Positions 46,314 through 54,670 of a DNA stretch of 64,000 nt are shown one piece after another. Source of the stretch: Gluconobacter cerinus (GTDB lineage: Bacteria > Pseudomonadota > Alphaproteobacteria > Acetobacterales > Acetobacteraceae); NCBI RefSeq assembly GCF_002723935.1, contig NZ_BEWM01000002.1, positions 62,001 through 126,000 on the forward strand. The letters are read 5' to 3'. The translations under genes and the position numbers were made by a program. The notes under the pieces are model-generated. The model did not search any database, was not told the origin of the DNA, and was given only the letters and a program-made list of their open reading frames with translations. Each line of letters starts with the position of its first letter. The stretch's first letter is position 1.

Positions 46314-46730
46314 CTATCCTCGGGACGGCGGCCTTACGTAAAGTTCGGTTGCTGCGGCAAGAACCTTACGCTGATACGCCATATTCAATGGCACGGTCCG
46401 TGAATGGTAATCTCCAATGGCGCGCATGAGATTCCCGTGTTCATTATCCAGAGCGGTGCGAAGGATCATCGCAGCGGCAGCAACATTGAAACAAGGCTCA
46501 AGGGCCAGTCGCGTTGCAATCTGGGCAGGGCTTTGGTGCAGCATGGATGAAATAGGAAGGATCCACCGCGAATTGATCTGCATGAGACCAATATCCACTG
46601 ATCCATCCTTATTCTGGCTAACCTTGCCCATCACTCCACCTTCAACCCGCTGAATGGCAGGAAGAACACGGGGAGGAATACGATAATGCAAAGCCGAAGC
46701 AAGCATACAGGCTAGGAAACCAGCGGCCAT
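46314..46730 (-). CDS. Lytic transglycosylase (SLT domain) protein
   Basis: A small peptidoglycan-cleaving enzyme of the SLT family. After a signal-like start (MAAGFLACMLASALHYRIPP) the 138-residue protein has the catalytic Glu in AIQRVEGGVMG and the DIGLMQINSRWI that follows, both SLT hallmarks. Length resembles IagB/VirB1-type small transglycosylases. The start is close to the upstream gap, and the gene lies next to the zinc operon without clear coupling. Confidence 0.8.
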   Translation of the reverse strand: MAAGFLACMLASALHYRIPPRVLPAIQRVEGGVMGKVSQNKDGSVDIGLMQINSRWILPISSMLHQSPAQIATRLALEPCFNVAAAAMILRTALDNEHGNLMRAIGDYHSRTVPLNMAYQRKVLAAATELYVRPPSRG

Positions 46731-46829
46731 GAAACCCTGTCATCTTTATTAAAGAAGCTCATAGTCTAGCATCCCCTGACCCTACCTGCCATCCTGACAC
46801 AACAAGCCGAAAGAATAAGAGCAACAGGA

Positions 46830-47315
46830 ATGAATACACAGGACACTTCCGCAACCCTGACCTTGGATGCTCTGTCCATACCCTATCAGCGTCGCATTTA
46901 TGACTATGATCCATCCGCTGGGAAACTAGGTATCGCCGCCGCCAAAGCTCTGGGTCTTTCCCCAGATCATGTTCTCAAGACCCTGATGGTGCAGATTGAC
47001 GGGCGCCCTGCCTGTGTTGTCCTGCCTGCCGATCGCGAGTTGGATTTCACACGGGTCGCAGCAGCATTTGGGGGAAGAAAAGCCAAAATGCTCTCTCGCC
47101 CGGAGGCAGAACAGCGGACAGGGTACAAGATTGGCGGTGTCAGCCCATTCGGCCAGCGCAGTATTGTACCAACAGCTTTTGATCAGAGTGCAATGGATGG
47201 CCCCCCTGTCGTCATCAATGGTGGCGACCGAGGCCTTCTTCTGGAACTTGGACCTCAGGATGCTCTCATAGCGACGAACGGTCTGGTCGCAGACCTCGTT
47301 CGCCCGTTGCCCTGA
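46830..47315 (+). CDS. ybaK: Cys-tRNA(Pro)/Cys-tRNA(Cys) deacylase (YbaK family)
   Basis: YbaK hydrolyses Cys mischarged on tRNA-Pro. The 161-residue protein has the conserved LGLSPDHVLKTLMVQIDG with the functional Lys, VLPADRELDFTRVAAAFGGRKAKM, and GYKIGGVSPFGQ. These are the standard YbaK residues. It starts at ATG 46830 and ends 120 bp before the tRNA-Ala gene on the opposite strand. Confidence 0.93.
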   Translation: MNTQDTSATLTLDALSIPYQRRIYDYDPSAGKLGIAAAKALGLSPDHVLKTLMVQIDGRPACVVLPADRELDFTRVAAAFGGRKAKMLSRPEAEQRTGYKIGGVSPFGQRSIVPTAFDQSAMDGPPVVINGGDRGLLLELGPQDALIATNGLVADLVRPLP

Positions 47316-47434
47316 ATTTGGACACAGACCTGACCCTTCATATTGAAAGGACAAGGTCTGGGCCAGCGACACGGGCTTCGTGTGTAAAGACACAAAAATC
47401 GTAGAGCAGAAGTTTCAGATTTTTTGGGAGAAAC

Positions 47435-47510
47435 TGGTGGAGCCAATCGGGATCGAACCGACGACCTCCTGAATGCCATTCAGGCGCTCTCCCAACTGAG
47501 CTATGGCCCC
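47435..47510 (-). tRNA. tRNA-Ala (anticodon GGC)
   Basis: A 76-nt tRNA on the minus strand. The acceptor stem starts GGGGCCA and ends TGGCTCC-ACCA. The D arm has AGCTCAGTTGGGAGAGC. The anticodon arm CCTGA-ATGGCAT-TCAGG gives anticodon GGC (reads GCC). The T arm has GGTTCGATCC. CCA is encoded. Confidence 0.96.
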
Positions 47511-47601
47511 ACGTGTTTCATCTACAGCCCCTTTGGGGTGGAGCCGGATGAGCGCGGTATATAAGGATGTTTTCATCGTGACAAGCCATAAAAACACTTT
47601 T

Positions 47602-48213
47602 TCAGGCTAGAATCACGTTCTCCTGACGCAGCTTCTCAAGAAGCGAAAGCCGTGGAAGTCCAAGGATAGCATCCTGATCGCCCGAAATTTTGGAAAACAG
47701 CTGAATACCCAAGCCTTCCAGCCGATAAGCCCCTACGCAGGACAGTATCCTGTCCCCCTCTTCTCTTAGATAGAGCTCCAGAAATTCATCGGAAAAGGGG
47801 CGCATCGTCATTTGAGGAATAGCGAGTGTCTCCCAGATTTTCTGTGTGCCCCGATACAGAACGACAGCCGTCTGAAGGATATGCGTGCGGTTTCGAAGGC
47901 ATTTAAGATGCGTCTTCGCCTCATTGAGATCCTGCGGCTTCGCAAAGGCTGTTCCGTCCAGATCGAGGATCTGGTCAGCCGCGATAATCAGACTGGTGTC
48001 CGGCGATACGTCGGCCGCAAGCCTCGCTTTGGCATCCGCGAGAGCCAAAGCCGTGTCTCCCAGAGATTTTCCTTCACTTTCACACTGCTGGCGCAAGGCC
48101 TCTTCATCCAGATCTACCGGTCGAACCTGAATGATCAGACCACTCTCTTCCAGAAGTACTCGCCGGGCACTCGAGCCACTTGCGAGGATTATGGAATTAT
48201 TGAGCAAGGTCAT
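47602..48213 (-). CDS. maf: Maf-family nucleotide pyrophosphatase
   Basis: Maf proteins remove non-canonical or modified nucleoside triphosphates. The 203-residue protein has the N-terminal ILASGSSARRVLLEESGL, LALADAKARLAA, the catalytic AADQILDLDGTAFAKP and the C-terminal ILGLPRLSLLEKL. The start at 48213 has GGAG ten bases upstream; an upstream GTG (48246) is an alternative. maf next to hemE at the origin is a well-known alphaproteobacterial arrangement. The intergenic segment 48214-48566 is the proposed origin. Confidence 0.92.
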   Translation of the reverse strand: MTLLNNSIILASGSSARRVLLEESGLIIQVRPVDLDEEALRQQCESEGKSLGDTALALADAKARLAADVSPDTSLIIAADQILDLDGTAFAKPQDLNEAKTHLKCLRNRTHILQTAVVLYRGTQKIWETLAIPQMTMRPFSDEFLELYLREEGDRILSCVGAYRLEGLGIQLFSKISGDQDAILGLPRLSLLEKLRQENVILA

Positions 48214-48248
48214 AAGATGCGACTCCAAACTATCGACGGCGAGCACGA

Positions 48249-48496
48249 GTACCAGTACTGCGTATGACCCGGTGAAAAGATTGTGTCAGTACTGGGGTAC
48301 ATGGGGACAGTACTTGAAGTTTGCGGGAAGGTACCGAGTACCGTGGATTGTTGGGTACGCCCCCAAATTTTGGGGGTTGTACACAGGGGGTCTGTGAGCA
48401 AATCGGGATAGAATCCTGCACCCCCTTGTCCACTGCGGGTTTTGCAGTTGTACACAGTGTGAGTAAGACGGGGTACATTTTTAGAGAGCCGGGTAC
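48249..48496. repeat. Dense GTAC motif array within oriC
   Basis: GTAC occurs 12 times in 248 bp (48249, 48255, 48289, 48297, 48310, 48331, 48338, 48355, 48379, 48450, 48473, 48493), against about one expected by chance. They fall in recurrent forms: CAGTACT (48253, 48287, 48308), GAGTACC (48247, 48336) and GGGTAC (48295, 48353, 48471, 48491). Two of them are the centres of the TTGTACACA DnaA-like boxes. Confidence 0.85.
48360..48376. repeat. 17-bp palindrome in oriC
   Basis: CCCCCAAA and TTTGGGGG form a perfect 8-bp inverted repeat around a single T. It abuts a TTGTACACA DnaA-like box on its right side. Confidence 0.8.
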
Positions 48497-48566
48497 CCCG
48501 GTATCCACAGGGATCATCCTATCCTCCAGGATTTCTTTCTTATTTCTTTCATGGTTAGTGAGCGGC

Positions 48567-49616
48567 ATGAATTCGGAAAACGCACCCCTCTCCCCATCCT
48601 CGAAACCGCTCCTGAGAGCTCTCAAGGGTGAAGCTGTCTGGCCCCCGCCGGTCTGGCTCATGCGGCAGGCAGGGCGTTACCTTCCCGAATTTCGTGCCAT
48701 GCGTGACAAAGCTGACTTCCTGACGCGCTGCATGACTCCGGACATGGCTGAAGAACTCACCCTTCAGCCGATCCGCAGGTATGGAATGGACGGAGCAATC
48801 CTGTTCTCGGACATTCTCATCCTGCCCTGGGCAATGGGTCAGTCCCTTGAATTCATTGATGGTCGGGGCCCGGTTCTTGGCGCCATCCGTTCTCAGGCAG
48901 ATCTGGAAAAACTTGATCCCAAGCGTGTACAGGACGCCACGGCACCTGTTCGGGAAACACTCTCGCGACTGAGTAAATCACTCCCAGATGTCACGACATT
49001 GCTCGGCTTTGCCGGCAGCCCATTTACGGTCGCCTGTTACATGGTTGAGGGCGGTGGATCGCGGGATTTCGCCAATACCCGCAAAATGATGCAAACTGAT
49101 CCAGCGCTGTTTGATCGTCTGATTGAAACCCTGACGATCAGCACAGCGGAGATGCTTTGCGGTCAAATTGAAGCGGGCGGTGAAGCTGTCATGCTCTTTG
49201 ATTCCTGGGCTGGAATTCTCCCTCCCAACGCATTTCGTCGCTATGTGATTGAACCTACCCGGCAGATCGTGCGTCATATCCAGGAGAAGCATCCGAATAC
49301 GCCGATTATCGGTTTCCCGCGCCTGGGAGGAATCATGATACGCGAATACGCAGAAAAGACGGGGGTCAATACGCTGGCGCTCGATACAGTGGCCGATCCG
49401 GCGCAGATTGCGGAGCTGGTACCAAACGTGACGCTGCAAGGGAATATGGACCCGATGGTCCTGTTTTCTGGCGGTGAGGCCATGGTGCGTGAAGCTCAGG
49501 GGATCCGGGACGCGCTTCGTGGGCGTTCGCATGTTTTCAACCTGGGACACGGCGTTATGCAGCACACACCGCCTGAAAACGTCGGTGCCCTCGTTGAGGC
49601 GGTGCGCGCGATATGA
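48567..49616 (+). CDS. hemE: Uroporphyrinogen decarboxylase
   Basis: HemE decarboxylates uroporphyrinogen III in haem synthesis. The 349-residue protein starts MNSENAPLSPSSKPLLRALK. It has the signature PPVWLMRQAGRYLPEFRAMR, then FSDILILPWAMGQ with the catalytic Asp, and GFAGSPFTVACYMVEGGGS. The start at 48567 is set by homology and by the oriC segment upstream; the frame extends to 48321 only within the proposed origin. hemE, a HAD gene and hemJ form a coupled cluster; the haem need is plausible given the cytochrome-rich oxidative metabolism. Confidence 0.96.
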   Translation: MNSENAPLSPSSKPLLRALKGEAVWPPPVWLMRQAGRYLPEFRAMRDKADFLTRCMTPDMAEELTLQPIRRYGMDGAILFSDILILPWAMGQSLEFIDGRGPVLGAIRSQADLEKLDPKRVQDATAPVRETLSRLSKSLPDVTTLLGFAGSPFTVACYMVEGGGSRDFANTRKMMQTDPALFDRLIETLTISTAEMLCGQIEAGGEAVMLFDSWAGILPPNAFRRYVIEPTRQIVRHIQEKHPNTPIIGFPRLGGIMIREYAEKTGVNTLALDTVADPAQIAELVPNVTLQGNMDPMVLFSGGEAMVREAQGIRDALRGRSHVFNLGHGVMQHTPPENVGALVEAVRAI

Positions 49617-50317
49617 CCACGGCTCTGGATGCAGCAGGCCAGCTGAAACTGGTCATCTTCGACTGTGACGGTGTACTCGTGGACAGTGAGCGTGCGTCCT
49701 GCCGGGCCACAGCAGAGTTCGCTCGGTCCCTGGGTCTTAAGATTTCAGACGATGAGGCTCATGACCGGTTTTCAGGTAAGGCACTCTCTCAGGTCGTAAA
49801 GGAACTGGAGCACGAAACAGGACGTGCTCTACCTGAAAATACGGCACTCAAAATGAGGGAAAATCTTGTACGTCTGATGCAGAAAATGGCAGAACCTGTA
49901 GAGGGTGCGCCAGAAATGCTGCATGGAATACGTGGTTTACAACTGCCGTTTCGTGTTGGTTCGAACTCGTCTGTCGTTGAGATGGATGCCAAGTTTGAAC
50001 GGACACAGATGACTATATTTTTCCCGGAAAACCGGGTCCATTCAGCGAATGACATGGATGAACCGAAGCCATCTCCTGGGGTTTATCTGTACGCTGCAAA
50101 AGCAGAAGGTGTTCTGCCAGAAAACTGTGTTGTGATTGAGGATAGTGACACGGGTGCTGAAGCCGCCCGGCGTGCTGGTATGAGTTGTGTGCTTCTTCGT
50201 TCGGAAGACCTTCCTCTTCCGGCATTTTGGCCAACGCCAGGCTTCGTCAGGATCGGTCATCTCTCCGAACTGGTACCGCTGCTTCGCAAGACACTTCAAA
50301 GCCAGAAAGACAACTGA
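49613..50317 (+). CDS. HAD-superfamily hydrolase
   Basis: A 234-residue HAD subfamily IA phosphatase. Motif I is IFDCDGVLVDSE, motif II is VGSNSS, motif III Lys is in DEPKPSPGVYLYAA, and motif IV is VIEDSDTGAEAARRAGM. It resembles beta-phosphoglucomutase/YieH-type phosphatases. It overlaps the stop of hemE (ATGA) and the start of hemJ (TGATG), so it is co-translated with haem genes. A direct role in haem synthesis is not known. Confidence 0.9.
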   Translation: MTTALDAAGQLKLVIFDCDGVLVDSERASCRATAEFARSLGLKISDDEAHDRFSGKALSQVVKELEHETGRALPENTALKMRENLVRLMQKMAEPVEGAPEMLHGIRGLQLPFRVGSNSSVVEMDAKFERTQMTIFFPENRVHSANDMDEPKPSPGVYLYAAKAEGVLPENCVVIEDSDTGAEAARRAGMSCVLLRSEDLPLPAFWPTPGFVRIGHLSELVPLLRKTLQSQKDN

Positions 50318-50760
50318 TGGACTTTGTTGTTGATCACCTGAGCTGGTTCCTGTCCCTCCATATCATGGCCTTCACGGCCTGGATGGCGGGGACATTCTAT
50401 CTGCCACGCCTCTACGTGTACCATACCCAGACAACGCCTGGTACTGCGGAGAGCGAACGTTTCAAAATCATGGAACGCAAGCTTCTCCGTCAGATCATGA
50501 CGCCTGCGATGATTGTTACCGTGCTCGTGGGGGGTATGATGTCGTCGGTGCCGGGTCTGGTGGACTGGAACAGCGGCTGGTGGTGGACAAAAGTGATCTG
50601 CGTTCTCGGCCTCATGGGGTTTCATGGGGCGTGCAGCAAATGGCGTCGTCTGTTCGCAGAAGACCGTAATCCGCATTCCGAGAAATATTACCGGATCGCA
50701 AACGAGGTACCGACCATTCTCATGGTGATCATTGTCATCATGATCATGGTTCGGCCCTGA
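50317..50760 (+). CDS. hemJ: Protoporphyrinogen oxidase HemJ
   Basis: HemJ is the membrane protoporphyrinogen IX oxidase used by many Alphaproteobacteria. The 147-residue protein has four predicted membrane helices. The conserved His lies in LSLHIMAFTAWMAGTFYLPRLYVYH, and WWWTKVICVLGLMGFHGACSKWRRLF follows. The start at 50317 overlaps the HAD stop. Its place after hemE supports the haem assignment. Confidence 0.92.
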   Translation: MDFVVDHLSWFLSLHIMAFTAWMAGTFYLPRLYVYHTQTTPGTAESERFKIMERKLLRQIMTPAMIVTVLVGGMMSSVPGLVDWNSGWWWTKVICVLGLMGFHGACSKWRRLFAEDRNPHSEKYYRIANEVPTILMVIIVIMIMVRP

Positions 50761-50785
50761 GGACGTCGCCTGTAAAAATACGGCC

Positions 50786-51757
50786 TTAGAGAAGGCCGTA
50801 TTTGACGCCAGTCATTTCTTCAGAAATTGCCCAGAGGCGTTTTGCGAGCGTATGGTCTGACGCAGCCTCTGGCAGCCCGGCGTCACCAGGGAGACCGGTT
50901 CTTTCTCCCTTGCCCAGAGGCCCATAATAACCTCCGTCCTGCGCTTCAGGAGACGCCAGAGCATAGAGAAGCGGCCAAGCCCCCTCTTCCACTGTCTGTC
51001 CCATCATATGAAACACAGGGCCGGCGAAGCTTCGGGCAATTTTACGACCCCAGCGACCAACCGGGGTACCATTCCGATCAAGCGAGCCGTTATTGGAGAC
51101 AATATCGCTTGCCGCCCAGCCTGGATGAGCAGCCCGTGAATGAATGGGCCAGGGAGCTTTCTTGGCCCGACGGTCTAGTTCCAGAGCAAAGAGCAGATTT
51201 GAAAGTTTACTCTGCCGGTAACGTGCCACCGGATTGTAGCGGTGCCGCGCATTCAGATCACCAAACGGAATTTTACCCTTCAGGGCAGCAAGGGACGCGA
51301 CAGTCATGATTGTCGCATTGCCCGCGGCTAATAGAGGGAGCAGCCGTCCGGTCAGAGCAAAATGACCAAGGTGGTTGGTACCAAACTGAAGTTCAAACCC
51401 GTCTTTTGTGGTGAGCCGGGATGCAGGGCCCATGATGCCAGCATTATTGGCAAGAAGCTGAATGGGGCGTCCCTGCTCGCGCAAAGCGGTGGCAAAAGCT
51501 GAAATAGAGGCCAGTGAGGCAAGATCCAGCACTTCAAAGCGGCCCTGCACACTTGGAACACGTTCATACAGACGGTTAAGAGCCGCCCTGCCCTTCTCCA
51601 GGTTACGCCCACTCAAAATGATGGAAGCGCCACGCTCAGCCAGCCCACAGGCAATTTCGAAACCCAGGCCGCCTGTGGAGCCCGTAATGAGCGCAGTCTG
51701 ACCATCCAGACGATTCAGATTATCAAGAGACCAGCTGGTCTGGGAAAGACGGGTCAT
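50786..51757 (-). CDS. Short-chain dehydrogenase/reductase
   Basis: A 323-residue SDR of the retinol-dehydrogenase/protochlorophyllide-reductase-like group. NAD(P) site TGSTGGLGFEIACGLAERGA, NNAG in LANNAGIMGP, and the YxxxK active site in YRQSKLSNLLFALEL are present; the catalytic Ser is in TVASLAALKG. The substrate is unknown. It overlaps the DedA stop (TGATG). Confidence 0.9.
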   Translation of the reverse strand: MTRLSQTSWSLDNLNRLDGQTALITGSTGGLGFEIACGLAERGASIILSGRNLEKGRAALNRLYERVPSVQGRFEVLDLASLASISAFATALREQGRPIQLLANNAGIMGPASRLTTKDGFELQFGTNHLGHFALTGRLLPLLAAGNATIMTVASLAALKGKIPFGDLNARHRYNPVARYRQSKLSNLLFALELDRRAKKAPWPIHSRAAHPGWAASDIVSNNGSLDRNGTPVGRWGRKIARSFAGPVFHMMGQTVEEGAWPLLYALASPEAQDGGYYGPLGKGERTGLPGDAGLPEAASDHTLAKRLWAISEEMTGVKYGLL

Positions 51758-52368
51758 CAGTGTTGTCCTTTTTCGTGGGCTCCGGCGGCTGAGCGCTTTT
51801 CATCTTCTTCAGCCTGTTTCATGGCTTCTTCAGTCAGTCGTTTCTCGTTCTTTTTGAGAAAGAGAAACGCTCCTCCCAGACAACAGGCTCCTACGACGGC
51901 CAGAGCAATTCCAACCGGCCCAGTGATCTTTTCGATCTGCTTACCGAGTTCGTAAGTGATGAAGGCATAGCCCCCAGCCCAGAAGAGACCGCCCAGCGCG
52001 TTGAAAAAAAGAAACGAATGCCAGGGCATTCGGTTTGCTCCAGCCAGAAGAGCAACGAACACACGCAGAACAGCGACAAAGCGTCCAAGGAAGACAACAA
52101 CCCCGCCGTGTTTGCGAAAAAGATAGCGGCCGAGCATCAGGCGCTCGTCAGTCAAGCCGACCTTCTTGCCGTGTTTCTTCAGGATGCTGTAGCCAAAATG
52201 GTGGCCAAGCAGATACCCGAAATTATCGCCCATGATGGCGCCTGTCACAGCGGCAAGGGCAATCCATCGAATCTCGAGATGATGCGTACTTCCTGCATAG
52301 AGGGACGCAGCGATGATGATGCTTTCCGCTGGCAGTGGCAGGCCCATGCTTTCCAGCATGACTGTCAC
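51757..52368 (-). CDS. DedA-family membrane protein
   Basis: DedA/SNARE-associated family proteins act in lipid flipping and membrane homeostasis. The listed 203-residue form starts at GTG 52368 (MTVMLESMGLPLPAESIII) and holds GDNFGYLLGHHFG, RYLFRKHGGVVVFLGRFVAVLR and further membrane segments, and a charged C-terminal tail. The frame stays open upstream to 52488, and residues encoded before the GTG (LTQFLDHLLQEYGYGVIG) look like the normal DedA N-terminus. No ATG, GTG or TTG lies in that part, so the true start may be CTG at 52431 (AGGA lies upstream). It is coupled to the SDR gene. Confidence 0.82.
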   Translation of the reverse strand: MTVMLESMGLPLPAESIIIAASLYAGSTHHLEIRWIALAAVTGAIMGDNFGYLLGHHFGYSILKKHGKKVGLTDERLMLGRYLFRKHGGVVVFLGRFVAVLRVFVALLAGANRMPWHSFLFFNALGGLFWAGGYAFITYELGKQIEKITGPVGIALAVVGACCLGGAFLFLKKNEKRLTEEAMKQAEEDEKRSAAGAHEKGQH

Positions 52369-52508
52369 GCCGATAACGCCGTAGCCATATTCCTGGAGCA
52401 GGTGATCGAGAAATTGCGTGAGATGAAACAGTGTCGTGATCCTGTGCGAATATGGCGGAAGGCAAAACCGCCAGCTACGATATTAGGACATCAGACACGG
52501 GATGAAAA

Positions 52509-54425
52509 ATGACTGAGCTTTGCCCTCCTCACGTAGCCGGAAACTGGCCCTCCTGGGTTGGCCCTGAACTCGTGGCTGGCCGCACTCTTTCTTTCTCTGA
52601 ACTCAGAACGGTTGAAGACTGGGTATTCTGGCAGGAGACCCGACCAGAAGAGCAAGGCCGCACGGTGATCGTCGGACGACGTCACGATAGAACACTCGTA
52701 GATCTGATCCCGCCAGAGAGAACTGTCGGAACCCGTGTTCACGAATATGGTGGAGGAGCGTGGGATGTCCGCCTGAAAAACGGATATCCGGAAGTTGTTT
52801 TCAGTGACCGAAAGGTCGGCGGCCTGTGGTTCAGCAACAGAGAAGGCACGTTTCAGGCGTTATCTGGCGATCGTGCACCGGAAATGCGTTATGCTGATCT
52901 GACATGGGATACAGCCGGAGACGGTGTTTTCTGCGTTCGTGAAACGCATGACGAAGGTCTGCCAACAGCGGCGCTTGTCCATGTATCACACTCGGGCCAG
53001 GAAACGGTTCTGTTAGAAGGGGCTGATTTCTATGCAGCCCCTCGCCCCTCGTTGGATGGTGCCTCTCTGGCCTGGTTCTCCTGGCAGAATCCGGAAATGC
53101 CGTGGACAGTCACCCGACTATTTGTGGCACCTATTGACCGAACCGGCCTCAAGCTTGGACGAGCCACAGATCTGAGTGGTCAGACACCCTGCAGCATTAT
53201 TGAACCGCGTTGGGGGGTAGATGGTAGCCTCTATGCGACATCAGATGCTCAGGGCTGCTGGACGCCTGTTAAATTCGTGCATGATCAAACGGGATGGAAA
53301 GAGCAGTTTTTCCCAGAGGCTGGAGCTGAGATTGGTCTGCCGCATTGGGTCTTCGGACAAAGAACACTCACGCCACTGCCTGACGGTCAGCTTCTCGCAT
53401 TAGGAATTCGGAAAGGCCTCACTGGCGTTCTGCTCTTTGCAGATGGACATTGGAAAACTGTTCAGATGGGAGCGCCCGTCAACGTTCCCGAACGTCTGTC
53501 GAATGGACAGTTTGCCTGGATTGATGCCCCCGAAAACGCTCCACCTGCTTTGGCTATTGGTGACATTGATGGGAATTTCGAGCGTTTTCGTCCAAGTGTT
53601 GTGCTGCCTGATACGATTACGTCTGACGACATTGCCAAGCCTTCTTTGTTCTCTTTTCCAACCGCGGATGGATCGAAGGCATATGCGCTCTTCTATAAAC
53701 CTGCGAGCAGCACGTCGCATCTAGAAGAAAGTGAAAAACCGCCTTTGGTTGTTATGGCTCATGGCGGTCCAACAGGGCGTGCCAATTCAGGCTTTGCTTT
53801 CAAAGTGCAATGGTGGACCTCCCGCGGTTTCGCTGTTCTTGATGTCAATTACCGCGGTTCAACAGGGTTTGGTCGCAAATATCGGGAGGCCCTAAACGAA
53901 CAATGGGGTGTTGCAGATGTTGAGGATTGCCTGGCTGGTGTTCAGTCTCTGACTGAACAAGGGCTAGTTGATCCAGCGCGCTGCGTTATTCGCGGAAGCA
54001 GTGCGGGAGGCCTGACTGTTCTGTCAGCGCTGGCACAGTCTGATCTCTTTGCGGCAGGCGCCTCTCTTTATGGCGTTACCGATCTAAGGGCCTTGGCAGC
54101 AGAGACGCATAAATTCGAAGCACGCTATCTGGATGGTTTGATTGGGCCTTATCCCGAAAAGGAAGCTGTGTATCTGGAACGTTCTCCTCTCACACATGCG
54201 GAGAAAATTTCCGTTCCTGTCCTGTTCCTGCATGGCGGTGCTGACAAGGTAGTGCCTCTCGCACAGGCTGAAGCCATGAGAACAAAACTGGCACAGTCTG
54301 ATCTCCATGTTTACCCGGACGAAGGTCATGGTTTTAGAGCCCGTGAAGTTGTCGAAGATGCTCTTGAGAGAGAGCTGAGATTTTACCGAACTGTTTTTGC
54401 CACATCCGCTGATCCGGCCATATGA
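52509..54425 (+). CDS. S9-family serine peptidase (prolyl oligopeptidase-like)
   Basis: A 638-residue peptidase with an N-terminal beta-propeller-like region and a C-terminal alpha/beta hydrolase domain. The catalytic triad reads as Ser498 in RGSSAGGLTV, Asp579 in LHGGADKVVP, and His607 in DEGHGFRA. It has PLVVMAHGGPTGRANSGF before the nucleophile and no signal peptide. Acylaminoacyl-peptidase or dipeptidyl-peptidase is the likely type; the substrate is unknown. Confidence 0.9.
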   Translation: MTELCPPHVAGNWPSWVGPELVAGRTLSFSELRTVEDWVFWQETRPEEQGRTVIVGRRHDRTLVDLIPPERTVGTRVHEYGGGAWDVRLKNGYPEVVFSDRKVGGLWFSNREGTFQALSGDRAPEMRYADLTWDTAGDGVFCVRETHDEGLPTAALVHVSHSGQETVLLEGADFYAAPRPSLDGASLAWFSWQNPEMPWTVTRLFVAPIDRTGLKLGRATDLSGQTPCSIIEPRWGVDGSLYATSDAQGCWTPVKFVHDQTGWKEQFFPEAGAEIGLPHWVFGQRTLTPLPDGQLLALGIRKGLTGVLLFADGHWKTVQMGAPVNVPERLSNGQFAWIDAPENAPPALAIGDIDGNFERFRPSVVLPDTITSDDIAKPSLFSFPTADGSKAYALFYKPASSTSHLEESEKPPLVVMAHGGPTGRANSGFAFKVQWWTSRGFAVLDVNYRGSTGFGRKYREALNEQWGVADVEDCLAGVQSLTEQGLVDPARCVIRGSSAGGLTVLSALAQSDLFAAGASLYGVTDLRALAAETHKFEARYLDGLIGPYPEKEAVYLERSPLTHAEKISVPVLFLHGGADKVVPLAQAEAMRTKLAQSDLHVYPDEGHGFRAREVVEDALERELRFYRTVFATSADPAI

Positions 54426-54670
54426 GTAAAGAAATCAAAATAGAAGACTTTATAAAAATTCGATTTTATTCCGGAATGGTATGTTTGAATGTTTTGAATA
54501 AGAAATATTCAATTGGAACAAATGAAATTGTTTGGTCGAGGGCAGCGCAAATATGCATGCCCTGCCCTTGCGTTTGATCCCGGCACAGGAGAGACTCAGC
54601 TTAACCGGTTGCGCATTTATCTGTTGGATGCGCAACCTGACATCCAAGAAATCATCTCATCGGACCTTCT
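54426..54670. other. 245-bp gap with two hairpins upstream of the aldo/keto reductase
   Basis: This AT-rich stretch holds AGGGCAG (54539-54545) paired with CTGCCCT (54562-54568), and a perfect 10-bp stem GGTTGCGCAT (54607-54616) / ATGCGCAACC (54628-54637) with an 11-nt loop, 33 bp before the next start. No convincing ORF. It may be a structured leader or small RNA. Confidence 0.5.

Larger units (their letters stand above)
48214..48566. other. oriC: Proposed chromosomal replication origin oriC
   Basis: This 353-bp gap lies between divergent maf and hemE, next to which oriC lies in Caulobacter and other Alphaproteobacteria. It holds several near-consensus DnaA boxes: TTGTACACA at 48377 and 48448, GTATCCACA at 48501, TTGTCCACT at 48426, and on the minus strand TTACTCACA (48458-48466) and TTGCTCACA (48393-48401). 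An AT-rich stretch (48529-48550) next to hemE is a candidate unwinding element. It also holds twelve GTAC motifs and a 17-bp palindrome (48360-48376). No ORF here looks real. Confidence 0.85.

Noticed and set aside
47415-47597. A 60-codon frame across tRNA-Ala
   Set aside because: Again the common false translation of a tRNA (IAQLGERLNGIQEVVGSIP).
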